A stretch of 64,000 nucleotides of DNA from Bacteroides sp. 214. Lineage in GTDB: Bacteria > Bacteroidota > Bacteroidia > Bacteroidales > Bacteroidaceae. How positions within the stretch are numbered: the first letter of the stretch is position 1; the number at the start of each line of letters is the position of its first letter. The translations under genes were made by a program, and so were the position numbers. The stretch is taken from positions 161,803-225,802 of the forward strand of contig NZ_QVML01000007.1 in assembly GCF_010501015.1 (NCBI RefSeq). The letters run 5' to 3'. Shown here piece after piece: positions 36,505 to 44,651 of this stretch. A model generated the notes under the pieces. It made no database searches. It saw only the letters and a list, made by a program, of their open reading frames with translations, and was not told where the DNA came from.

Positions 36505-36962
36505 AAAATAACAATTTCTTCTCTATTTTGTTCTTTCTCGCAATAATGGCATCTGATGACGCAGGTTTCTTTGTCAATAACATGAAAAAGCGTGGGCATC
36601 GGCTCGTTATTGGTAATACATTTAGGATTGGCACATTTGATTATTCCTTTCAAATCATCCGATAGCTGTACGTATTTCTTTTCAACCACTTCGTAGTCGC
36701 GAATGATATTCAGTTTTACATGAGGGGCTACTACGGCAATGCGGTTTATCTCTTCGTCATCAAAGAACTTGTCGGCAATCTTTATAATTCCTTTTTTCTT
36801 CAGAATTTTGCTTGTCAGGTTGAATCCAATGGTAATGTTACTTTCCATATTCTCTAGTCCGAGTAGTGATACAACGGTGAAGAGTTTGTCCGAAGGTATG
36901 TGGTCTATTACTGTTCCGTTCTCTAAGGCGGCAACTTGTAGTTCTTTATTTATCTTTCCCAT
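36501..36962 (-). CDS. pyrI: Aspartate carbamoyltransferase regulatory subunit
   Basis: This is the regulatory chain of aspartate transcarbamoylase that binds CTP/ATP. The 153-residue protein has the N-terminal allosteric domain ([20 protein letters not shown]) and a C-terminal zinc domain with four cysteines (CANPKC, then CVIRCHYC). It lies 10 bp downstream of pyrB, in the usual pyrBI order. Confidence 0.96.
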   Translation of the reverse strand: MGKINKELQVAALENGTVIDHIPSDKLFTVVSLLGLENMESNITIGFNLTSKILKKKGIIKIADKFFDDEEINRIAVVAPHVKLNIIRDYEVVEKKYVQLSDDLKGIIKCANPKCITNNEPMPTLFHVIDKETCVIRCHYCEKEQNREEIVIL

Positions 36963-36972
36963 AACTGTTGTT

Positions 36973-37905
36973 TTATTTTATAAGGATATCATCCATTGTC
37001 AACCCAAGTACGTCGCACAGTATAGCTTCGCGGGCGTAAATACCGTTTTGTGCCTGCTGAAAGTAGTATGCTTTGGGGCTTTCGTCCACATCGTAGGCTA
37101 TCTCGTTTACACGGGGCAGCGGATGCAGGATGCGTAGGTTGGGACGTGTGTGTTCTAACATTTTATTGCGCAGGATATAGACGTTTTTCACACGTTCGTA
37201 TTCCATAAGGTCGGTGAAGCGCTCTTTTTGCACACGTGTCATGTAAATAATGTCGGCTTCGGCAATGATTTCTTCATTGAACTCTATATGCTCCTCGTAT
37301 TTAATGCCGTGCTCTTTGCAATAGAGTTTGTACTCTTCGGGCATTTTTAATTCCTCGGGTGCTATGAAGTGAAACGTGGGGTTAAAGTGCCGCAACGCCA
37401 TAAGCAACGAGTGCACCGTACGTCCGTACTTCAAATCGCCTACCATATAAATGTTCAAATTATCCAGTGTGCCTTGTGTTTTGTAAATGGAGTATAGGTC
37501 GAGCATGGTTTGTGAGGGATGCTGATTGGCACCGTCGCCCGCATTGACGATGGGAACGGTAGACACTTCACTGGCATAACGGGCCGCTCCTTCGAGGTAG
37601 TGACGCATCACAATAACATCTGCGTAGCTTTCTACCATTTTTATGGTATCCTTCAACGTTTCTCCTTTAGTAGAACTGGATGATTTAGGATCCGAGAACC
37701 CGATAACTTTTGCTCCAAGTCTATTGGCTGCGGTTTCGAAACTGAGGCGGGTACGTGTAGAGGGTTCGAAAAAGAGGGTTGCGATGATTTTACCTTCCAG
37801 TAATTTACGGTTGGGTTGTTTTTCAAACTGTTTCGCCATCTCGATCATGTACAGAATCTTTTCTCTCGTCAAATCGGCAATGGTAACTAGACTCTTATTT
37901 TCCAT
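36973..37905 (-). CDS. pyrB: Aspartate carbamoyltransferase catalytic subunit
   Basis: The enzyme makes carbamoyl-aspartate in pyrimidine synthesis. The 310-residue protein has the carbamoyl-phosphate motif [15 protein letters not shown] (about 47-61), the 80s-loop [22 protein letters not shown], and the aspartate-binding segments TRVQKERF and [10 protein letters not shown] near-consensus -7 element (TATCTTTA on the minus strand, 37944-37951) lies upstream. It forms an operon with pyrI and the flavin reductase gene. Confidence 0.97.
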   Translation of the reverse strand: MENKSLVTIADLTREKILYMIEMAKQFEKQPNRKLLEGKIIATLFFEPSTRTRLSFETAANRLGAKVIGFSDPKSSSSTKGETLKDTIKMVESYADVIVMRHYLEGAARYASEVSTVPIVNAGDGANQHPSQTMLDLYSIYKTQGTLDNLNIYMVGDLKYGRTVHSLLMALRHFNPTFHFIAPEELKMPEEYKLYCKEHGIKYEEHIEFNEEIIAEADIIYMTRVQKERFTDLMEYERVKNVYILRNKMLEHTRPNLRILHPLPRVNEIAYDVDESPKAYYFQQAQNGIYAREAILCDVLGLTMDDILIK

Positions 37906-37959
37906 TTTATGTAGTTGTTTGATTGTTCTGTGATATGTGTTGGTAAAGATAGAGATTAT

Positions 37960-38358
37960 TTAGATGTCACTTGGCTGGTTAAGCGCAAAAAATGACATTA
38001 TATACGGTAGAAAGATTATTAAGCCCACAATGGCTGCAGCAATGGCACATATCAGAACAGCCCCGGCTGCCAGGTCTTTCACTTTACCCAAAATGGGATG
38101 ATGTTCGGTAGATACATGGTCAACAAATTTCTCAATAGCAGTATTGAAAGCTTCGGCGGCAAGCACCAATCCAAAACAGAGAATAACGGCTATCCATTCG
38201 GTAGCAGTAATAGAAAAAATAAACCCCAATGCGGTAACAGTTATTACTGCAAACAGATGAATCCACGCGTTGTGTTCGTTACGTATAAGAATGATAATAC
38301 CCTGCCACGCATAGACGAAGCTACGCAACCTGTCTTTGAGTCGAAAAGGTTTATTCAT
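37960..38358 (-). CDS. Diacylglycerol/undecaprenol kinase family membrane protein
   Basis: The 132-residue protein has three membrane helices and the DgkA signature EAFNTAIEKFVDHVS with KVKDLAAGAVL. Gram-positive members are undecaprenol kinases; proteobacterial ones phosphorylate diacylglycerol. Which substrate is used here is not clear. It is 15 bp after the relA/spoT gene on the same strand. Confidence 0.88.
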   Translation of the reverse strand: MNKPFRLKDRLRSFVYAWQGIIILIRNEHNAWIHLFAVITVTALGFIFSITATEWIAVILCFGLVLAAEAFNTAIEKFVDHVSTEHHPILGKVKDLAAGAVLICAIAAAIVGLIIFLPYIMSFFALNQPSDI

Positions 38359-38373
38359 ATCGTTTTTTGTTTT

Positions 38374-40590
38374 TTAATTTCTGCTCACTTGCTTAACCCC
38401 CTTCACCGATTTCAGTTTCTTGATCAGTGCCGTTAGTTTACTGGTGTCTCCAATCATAATTGTCAGCATCCCCGAGAACAATCCGTCGTTGGAGTTTATA
38501 CTGATAGAACGCAACGATGTGTCATTTTCTTTAGAGATAATGGATGTTATGTTGGTTACAATTCCGATGTCATCATGGCCTACTACGCGTAACGTAATGG
38601 GGTATTGTGCTCCTTGCGACTTTCCTGCCCATCGTGCTCTCACAATGCGATACCCAAATCGTTCGCGCATTTGTATGGCGTTAGGACAGTCCATGCGATG
38701 TACCTTGATACCTCCCGAAACTGTAATGAATCCGAACACGTCGTCTCCATATATGGGATTGCAACACTTGGCGAGCTTAAACTCTAACCCTTTCAGGTTT
38801 TGATCTATAACGAGTACATCTTCTTTTGCTGTTGTTTCGGGTAACTGATTCTGTAAATTGTATCCCTCGGCACTACGATATACAATATCCTCGTGTGCTT
38901 CGTTTTCTTTCTTTTGTAATTGAATGTACCTTTCCAGAATATCATTTACATCGAGTGTGCCATCGGCTATACGTTGATAGAATTCGGTTAACGTTTTGTG
39001 CCCCAGTTTTTTCATCACGCGCATCAATACCGCTTCATCGTACTCCATTTTGCGGTTCTTAAACTTACGCTCTAATGTTTCTTTGGCAAAGGCGTGTTGC
39101 TTGGCGGCAATTTCTTTGAGTGCCTGACGTATTTTGGTTTTTGCCCGCGATGTGGTTACTATATTTAGCCAATCTTGTTTGGGCGACTGATTGTTTGAAG
39201 TGGTAAGCTCTACTTGGTCTCCACTATTCAGTTTATGTTTCAGTTGTACGTTTTTGCCGTTTACCTTGGCGCCAATACATTTGCTACCCAGTTTGGTGTG
39301 AATATAGAAAGCAAAATCCAGTACGGTAGCTCCTTTGGGTAGCTTAAAAAGCTCGCCTTTGGGGGTAAACACAAACACCTCGTCCTCGTACAAATCCATT
39401 TTGAACTGGTCCATAACCTTCATGGAGTCATTCTCGTTCTGTTCTAAGGCTTCGCGCACAGCAGTAAGCCATTCGTCCAGTCCGCTTTCTCCTTTTACCC
39501 CTTTGTAGCGCCAGTGTGCCGCGATTCCGCGTTCGGCTATCTCGTCCATGCGTTGTGTACGTATCTGAACCTCTACCCAACGACCTTCGGGCCCCATCAC
39601 AGTGATGTGTAAAGACTCGTACCCATTGCTTTTAGGGATAGAGAGCCAGTCGCGCAAACGTTTAGGGTTGGGTTGGTACATGTCCGTCACAATGGAGTAG
39701 GCTTGCCAGCATTCTTGCTTTTCTTTCTCGATAGGAGACTCCAATATAACACGGATGGCAAATAAATCGTAAATACCTTCGAAGGCTGTTTTTTGCTTCT
39801 TTATTTTGTTGTATATGGAGTGGATGGACTTTGTTCGTCCTTTGATGTCGAACTTTAAGCCCGCCTCTTTCAATTTCTTTGAAATAGGTTCGATAAACGC
39901 CTGAATGTATTTCTCGCGCGATGCTTTTGTTTCATTCAGTTTATCTTTGATGAAATAGTAGGTTTCTTTCTCTAAGTATTTGAGTGACAAATCTTCCAAC
40001 TCCGATTTTACCTTATATAAGCCGAGTTTATGCGCAAGAGGAGCATACAGATAAGCTGCTTCGTTGGCTACCTTTTCGCGATCTTCGTTGTTGGGCGAGT
40101 TCTTTATCTGGCGCATGATGTTAAGCCTGTCGGCAATCATGATCAGGATAACACGCATATCTTCGGCAAAGGATAGGAGTAAGTTGCGGAAGTTTTCGGA
40201 TTCTATGGCAGGACTTTTGGCGTAGAGTTCATTTGTTTTTACCAAACCTTTGATGATGCTTACGGCGTCTTCGCCAAACTCCTCGCGTACTTTTTCAATG
40301 GGTAGCGTGCCACTTTTTACTATTTCGTGCAACAATATCGCTGCCAGGAACGACCCCTTCACACCCATTTCTTCGCTTACAACAACAGCGGTTTGCATAT
40401 CTCTTATCACGGGATTCATTCCGAAGTTATTGCGTACGAGCAATTTGCTGTTTACCGCACTGATAAGATGTTTTTTAATTTTGGTGACTTCTTTGGGGCT
40501 AATGGTATCTCCGGAGGATATTATCAGCTTTTTATATAAGGCAAATAGTTCTTCCTTTTCGGTTGAGGTGAAAAACGAGGGCTTGTCCAT
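38374..40590 (-). CDS. RelA/SpoT-family (p)ppGpp synthetase with degenerate hydrolase motif
   Basis: The 738-residue RSH protein has an HD-type domain (about 45-190), a synthetase domain (240-360; RLRDWLSIPKSNGYESLH, then VEVQIRTQRMDEIAERGIAAHW), a TGS domain (about 405-465; VFVFTPKGELFKLPKGATV), and a C-terminal zinc-finger/ACT region (600-738). The hydrolase HD motif reads LLHEIVKSG at 87-95 instead of LLHDTVED, and the first His of the site is missing, so hydrolysis of (p)ppGpp is probably lost. The protein is thus more likely a RelA-type synthetase for the stringent response. Confidence 0.9.
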   Translation of the reverse strand: MDKPSFFTSTEKEELFALYKKLIISSGDTISPKEVTKIKKHLISAVNSKLLVRNNFGMNPVIRDMQTAVVVSEEMGVKGSFLAAILLHEIVKSGTLPIEKVREEFGEDAVSIIKGLVKTNELYAKSPAIESENFRNLLLSFAEDMRVILIMIADRLNIMRQIKNSPNNEDREKVANEAAYLYAPLAHKLGLYKVKSELEDLSLKYLEKETYYFIKDKLNETKASREKYIQAFIEPISKKLKEAGLKFDIKGRTKSIHSIYNKIKKQKTAFEGIYDLFAIRVILESPIEKEKQECWQAYSIVTDMYQPNPKRLRDWLSIPKSNGYESLHITVMGPEGRWVEVQIRTQRMDEIAERGIAAHWRYKGVKGESGLDEWLTAVREALEQNENDSMKVMDQFKMDLYEDEVFVFTPKGELFKLPKGATVLDFAFYIHTKLGSKCIGAKVNGKNVQLKHKLNSGDQVELTTSNNQSPKQDWLNIVTTSRAKTKIRQALKEIAAKQHAFAKETLERKFKNRKMEYDEAVLMRVMKKLGHKTLTEFYQRIADGTLDVNDILERYIQLQKKENEAHEDIVYRSAEGYNLQNQLPETTAKEDVLVIDQNLKGLEFKLAKCCNPIYGDDVFGFITVSGGIKVHRMDCPNAIQMRERFGYRIVRARWAGKSQGAQYPITLRVVGHDDIGIVTNITSIISKENDTSLRSISINSNDGLFSGMLTIMIGDTSKLTALIKKLKSVKGVKQVSRN

Positions 40591-40654
40591 GATTATATTG
40601 CATTATCTTTCCGAGCGTAAAATTACGGTTTTTATATTACATATTTAACGATAA

Positions 40655-41557
40655 TCAGTAAAAATGGTTTGCAAACATTTCCTTCATTCCTTCTTCGAGT
40701 GTTCGTGGCAAGTAATTCAGCTCTTTCTTTGCTTTCTCAATACTTAAACCGCTAAAACGGGGACGGGGAGTTTGTTCCTGCATCTCTATAGTGGTAACGG
40801 GCTGAATTAACGAACGGTTCAGTTGCAGAAAATCGGCAACGCGGAAGGCTATTTCGGCAATGCTGAGACACTCTGCACCGCAAATGTGGAAGATTCCATT
40901 TTGAGGATAATGGATAAGCTTTTCCACACCCACCGATATGTCGCCCACAAAGGTAGGTGTGCGCCACTGATCGGATACTACACGAATGGGGTCGTTGTTG
41001 CGTAGCTTATTGGCTACCAGTTGTAATACATTACCATGTTGCCCGGCAAGGGCTTTACCGTAAACAACTACTACGCGAACTATTGCGTAACTATCGCAAA
41101 CAGAGGCTACTACTTCTTCTCCTTGCAGCTTGGTAACACCGTAGTAATTAACCGGATTGGGGGTGTCGAGCTCGGTGTATAGCCTATTAGTATTACCATC
41201 GAAAACAAAGTCGGTAGAGAGGTGTATCAATCGTGCGCCATGTAGTTTGGAGTAAGTTGCCAAGTGCTTGGTGGCGGTTACATTTGTGTGGTAAGCTTCG
41301 GCATGATGTGTTTCGCAATAGTCGGGCACCGAAAGGGCAGACGTGTTGATGACAACATCAGGCTGCACAGTATTAAAGAGCACTCTTACTTCCTCCTCAA
41401 GCCGAATGTCGGTCTGCATAAAGCGGTATCCTGCTGTGGGACGAATATCTTGATGAAGCGACGCAGCGGTAAGAGCGTAGGAATCGTTTGAAACTAAATC
41501 AGTCAAAATTCTTCGTCCGGTAAATCCGTTGGCACCAATAATAAGTATCTTCTTCAT
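40655..41557 (-). CDS. SDR-family dTDP-4-dehydrorhamnose reductase-like protein (RmlD-like)
   Basis: The 300-residue protein has the Rossmann motif IIGANGFTGRRIL, LIHLSTDFVFDGNT, the YxxxK pair in NYYGVTKLQGEE, and TPTFVGDISVGVEKL. It resembles RmlD, which makes dTDP-L-rhamnose, but no rmlA, B or C gene is in the window. It could act on another nucleotide sugar. It is 3 bp after the small secreted protein gene. Confidence 0.8.
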   Translation of the reverse strand: MKKILIIGANGFTGRRILTDLVSNDSYALTAASLHQDIRPTAGYRFMQTDIRLEEEVRVLFNTVQPDVVINTSALSVPDYCETHHAEAYHTNVTATKHLATYSKLHGARLIHLSTDFVFDGNTNRLYTELDTPNPVNYYGVTKLQGEEVVASVCDSYAIVRVVVVYGKALAGQHGNVLQLVANKLRNNDPIRVVSDQWRTPTFVGDISVGVEKLIHYPQNGIFHICGAECLSIAEIAFRVADFLQLNRSLIQPVTTIEMQEQTPRPRFSGLSIEKAKKELNYLPRTLEEGMKEMFANHFY

Positions 41558-41560
41558 ACG

Positions 41561-42082
41561 CTAAAAGGGTGGGGCTAAATAATGATTGTTGGTTTTCATT
41601 TCCATGCGGAAGCTAAAGCCACTATTGAACTTTAATTCAAAGCCGCCCATGAAATTATCTCTGTTCCACGGAAGCGGGTTGGTATTGGCGGCTTTGCTGC
41701 CGTCATACTTGTATTGCCCATAAGTGCTTAATGTTATTCGGTCGGTGAGTCTGAATGTGGCTTGTTGCAGGTTGTAGGTTGTGGATAACTGCCTGCCTCC
41801 TATACTAAACGAACTCAGCGTGGAAAGGGTTAACTTGTTGTCGGCTTGGAAAAGATAGCTATAATCTCTGGCCGGACTCTGAGGTAACATCTCTCTCAAA
41901 CTCATCTGGGAAATGGCAATGGGCTCAAAGAGAGTCATATCCAATAGGAAATCACCAAATTGGCGGACTTGGTTGTCGAAAGTAATACGGATACTGTCTG
42001 TCGGCAATTCTTCTTGCTGAGCATATAAAGTAACAGGGAATACAGCCAGTAGTATAATAATGTATCGGACTATTCTTTTCAT
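41561..42082 (-). CDS. Small secreted protein of unknown function (possible DUF4858)
   Basis: The 173-residue protein has a signal peptide (cleavage near LYAQQ, residue 21) and then an Asp/Arg-rich part and strand-like segments (FSIGGRQLSTTYNL, ITLSTYGQYKYDG, GGFELKFNSGFSFRMEM). It ends in LAPPF. I do not firmly recognise it; it may belong to DUF4858. It is upstream of the RmlD-like gene by 3 bp and probably cotranscribed with it. Confidence 0.6.
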   Translation of the reverse strand: MKRIVRYIIILLAVFPVTLYAQQEELPTDSIRITFDNQVRQFGDFLLDMTLFEPIAISQMSLREMLPQSPARDYSYLFQADNKLTLSTLSSFSIGGRQLSTTYNLQQATFRLTDRITLSTYGQYKYDGSKAANTNPLPWNRDNFMGGFELKFNSGFSFRMEMKTNNHYLAPPF

Positions 42083-42145
42083 GGCAAATTACTTATTACC
42101 ACCCCGCTGCGGGGTATATCAAACTAGACAAAAATAGTAAAAAAA

Positions 42146-42172
42146 AGCGCAACCATACAATCTGGTCGCGCT
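42146..42172 (-). terminator. prs terminator
   Basis: AGCGCAACCA (42146-42155) pairs with TGGTCGCGCT (42163-42172), one mismatch, and on the minus strand is followed by a long T run. It lies 23 bp past the prs stop. Confidence 0.75.
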
Positions 42173-42194
42173 TTTATACTTTCTATAACATTGA

Positions 42195-43133
42195 TTATAT
42201 AATGTATTGTGTACTGATCGACTCGTTGTTCATCACCCGTCTGATTGTTTCGGCAAACATATCTGCTATGCTTAGTTGCTTAACTTTAACACACGATTTG
42301 CAGTAGGGGATGCTATCGGTGAATACAATCTCGACAAGTGCCGAATCTTGCACACGTTGCGATGCCGGGTCGGACATGACGCAATGGCTGGCAATGGCTC
42401 TTACCGACTTAGCGCCTGCTTCGAGCATTACATTGGCTGCTTTTGCCATTGTACCTGCGGTATCTACGATATCGTCTACCAATACTACATTTTTACCTTC
42501 TACATCACCGATAATTTGCATACTGGCAACCTCATTGGCTTTTACGCGCGATTTGTTGCACAATACCAATGGAACACCCAGATACTTAGAATAGGTGCTG
42601 GCTCGCTTGGAACCGCCTACGTCGGGTGTTGCAATTACCAAGTCCTCCAACTGGAGCGACTGAATGTAGGGCAAGAACACAGCCGAACCATATAGGTGAT
42701 CTACAGGAATGTTGAAAAAACCTTGAATCTGGTCGGCATGTAAATCCATCGTTATCAATCGGTCTATGCCGGCAACCGACAATAAATCGGCTACTAGTTT
42801 TGCCCCGATAGATACACGCGGTTTGTCCTTTCTATCTTGACGTGCCCAACCGAAATAGGGGATTACAGCTACAATTGATTTGGCAGAAGCCCTTTTAGCG
42901 GCATCAACCATCAGTAGCAGTTCCATTAAGTTGTCGGAGTTGGGAAAGGTAGATTGAACGAGAAAAACATGAGATCCACGAATGGACTCTTCGTAAGAAA
43001 CGGCAAATTCGCCATCGGCAAAATGTGTTACATTCATATTACCGAGAGGACAGTCCAAACTTGCGCAAATCTTCTCTGCAAGATATCTCGAGTTTGTGCC
43101 CGAGAATACCATAAAAGGTGCTTTATTGCTCAT
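42195..43133 (-). CDS. prs: Ribose-phosphate pyrophosphokinase
   Basis: This enzyme makes PRPP for nucleotide, histidine and tryptophan synthesis. Starting at the ATG at 43133 it is 312 residues, the family's usual length. Conserved parts are the N-terminal FSGTNSRYLAEKI, the ATP/flexible loop IPYFGWARQDRKDKPR, DLHADQIQGFF, and the PRPP loop VVLVDDIVDTAGTM. A longer frame to 43196 exists but adds unrelated residues across the -7 element at 43173-43180. Confidence 0.96.
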   Translation of the reverse strand: MSNKAPFMVFSGTNSRYLAEKICASLDCPLGNMNVTHFADGEFAVSYEESIRGSHVFLVQSTFPNSDNLMELLLMVDAAKRASAKSIVAVIPYFGWARQDRKDKPRVSIGAKLVADLLSVAGIDRLITMDLHADQIQGFFNIPVDHLYGSAVFLPYIQSLQLEDLVIATPDVGGSKRASTYSKYLGVPLVLCNKSRVKANEVASMQIIGDVEGKNVVLVDDIVDTAGTMAKAANVMLEAGAKSVRAIASHCVMSDPASQRVQDSALVEIVFTDSIPYCKSCVKVKQLSIADMFAETIRRVMNNESISTQYII

Positions 43134-43172
43134 TGTTAGAATTGTGGTGGTTACCCGATTGTAATTTGCACG

Positions 43173-43180
43173 CAAAGGTA
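43173..43180 (-). promoter_or_regulatory. -7 promoter element of prs
   Basis: The minus strand reads TACCTTTG (TAnnTTTG), 39 bp before the prs ATG, supporting the shorter start. Confidence 0.55.
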
Positions 43181-43421
43181 TAAATTCTCTTTGCATAATA
43201 AAAAGGTTGCAAAGGAAATATTATACCATTTTCAACATTTGCTCATTTTCAATATTCTACATGTACAATTATATAACCATTCAACAACACTTCCAGGAGT
43301 GATTTATTTATAGACTATTAACTTTTAAGTTTCTATAAAAAAAGTGGTGTTTACTTTGGTTATATCACAGAAATGGCAGTACGAAAGATTTTATTTTCCG
43401 ATGCAGCATTTTAAACTTTGT

Positions 43422-43494
43422 GTTAACCACTAAGAGTGGCAGTGGTTACCATATTGGGTGTCGGTGGTTACCACTTCGGGTAAAAATGGTAACC
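43422..43494. repeat. Intergenic 22-bp-phased word array 4
   Basis: This lies in the 590-bp gap between prs and the acetyltransferase gene. GTTAAC/GTTACC/GGTAAC words have centres near 43424.5, 43447.5, 43469.5 and 43490.5, i.e. steps of 23, 22 and 21 bp, the last in inverse orientation. The word differs from those of arrays 1-3 but the spacing is the same. The rest of the gap holds only the prs promoter and a hairpin at 43519-43554. Confidence 0.7.
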
Positions 43495-43518
43495 GTTTTT
43501 AGTCTATTTTGCACAAAA

Positions 43519-43554
43519 ATAGAGGCGAAAAACCCCGTAGTTTCCCGCCTCTAT
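43519..43554. terminator. Hairpin upstream of the acetyltransferase gene
   Basis: ATAGAGGCG (43519-43527) pairs perfectly with CGCCTCTAT (43546-43554), loop 18 bases. Its role is unclear: no transcription unit is known to end here. Confidence 0.4.
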
Positions 43555-43726
43555 ATGTATATACTATCTGTATATCTTTGCTATACTAAAGATAACCTTT
43601 TTTCATGACATTTCCAAATCCGAATTAACGTTCTACAACCTATCTACAAGAAGATTTGTGTGATATTTATACTTTTCCAGTATTATTTTTATAACTTGCC
43701 ACTGTTTATTGATAAATCGACCTAAT

Positions 43727-44296
43727 ATGGAAACAGAAAAAATGAAAGCAAAAGCAGGCAAGCTGTATGATGCCAATTTTGATCAGGAATTATTGCATGA
43801 AAGAGCTGTTTGCGCAGATACAACCTATGAGCTAAATCAGTTACGCCCATCTCAAACAAAAGAACGAGAAAGTATCCTATGCCGTTTGTTAGGGAAAACA
43901 AAAGGACAATTTACAATAATATCTCCGTTCTTCTGCGATTATGGTTACAACATCGAAATCGGAGAAAACTTTTTTGCTAATACCAATTGTGTAATCCTTG
44001 ATGGTGCAAAAGTATCATTCGGCGATAATGTGTTTATCGCTCCTAATTGTGGATTTTACACAGCAGGGCACCCACTAGACAAAGATTTACGAAACAAAGG
44101 GCTCGAATATGCCTATCCTATAACTGTTGGCAACAATGTGTGGATTGGGGCAAATGTGAGTGTGCTTCCCGGTGTTACGATTGGAGATAATTCAGTTATT
44201 GGAGCAGGGAGCGTGGTAAATAAGGATATACCGGCTAATGTCTTAGCTGTAGGAAACCCATGTAAAGTCATCCGGGAAATAAGAGAGAAGGATTAA
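43727..44296 (+). CDS. Hexapeptide-repeat sugar O-acetyltransferase (maltose/galactoside type)
   Basis: From the ATG at 43727 the product is 189 residues. An N-terminal Mac domain (MKAKAGKLYDANFDQELLHE) precedes a left-handed beta-helix with hexapeptide repeats: GDNVFIAPNCGFYTAGHPLD (His of the active site in TAGHP), ITVGNNVWIGANVSVLPGVT and NSVIGAGSVVNKDIPANVLA. It transfers acetyl from acetyl-CoA to a sugar hydroxyl. It appears to be a single gene. Confidence 0.92.
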   Translation: METEKMKAKAGKLYDANFDQELLHERAVCADTTYELNQLRPSQTKERESILCRLLGKTKGQFTIISPFFCDYGYNIEIGENFFANTNCVILDGAKVSFGDNVFIAPNCGFYTAGHPLDKDLRNKGLEYAYPITVGNNVWIGANVSVLPGVTIGDNSVIGAGSVVNKDIPANVLAVGNPCKVIREIREKD

Positions 44297-44651
44297 AAAT
44301 CTGTTGTATTTGAAACTGGATTTCTGCCTGTTATTCTTATCATAATGGCAGCAGACTGTAAAAATCACAACTTAATATTGCTCTGAAATTGACAAATTGA
44401 CAAATATTCCTTGCTGCAAAATGTTTTTTCTTCTCTTAAAACAGAAACAAAAATGAAATATAACGCATTTTTTGTTTTTTAAATTCCCGTTTACAAATCA
44501 CAGAACGCATTTTCTTGTTTGAATGTTATAGTTGTTGAAAAAAAAGGGTGGGAATCTTGGGCTCAAGAGAAAGAATATTAATATATTTGCCTGAATAATT
44601 AAGATTATCTATTTATCTATTTAACAAAATTTATTAACGAATAGAAAAGTT
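44297..44651. other. 355-bp gene-free stretch before the TonB receptor operon
   Basis: Apart from the promoter at 44557-44589 I see only AT-rich sequence and two direct ATTGACAAA units (near 44390-44406). No riboswitch fold or open frame is supported. Confidence 0.5.
44557..44589 (+). promoter_or_regulatory. Promoter of the TonB receptor / lipoprotein / nuclease operon
   Basis: TTG at 44557-44559 and TATATTTG at 44582-44589, with 22 bp between, fit the Bacteroidota promoter. The ATG is at 44652. Confidence 0.65.

Noticed and set aside
44297..44651. Cobalamin riboswitch before the TonB receptor
   Set aside because: The stretch is AT-rich and I could not find the conserved B12-box-like core; only a promoter is supported.
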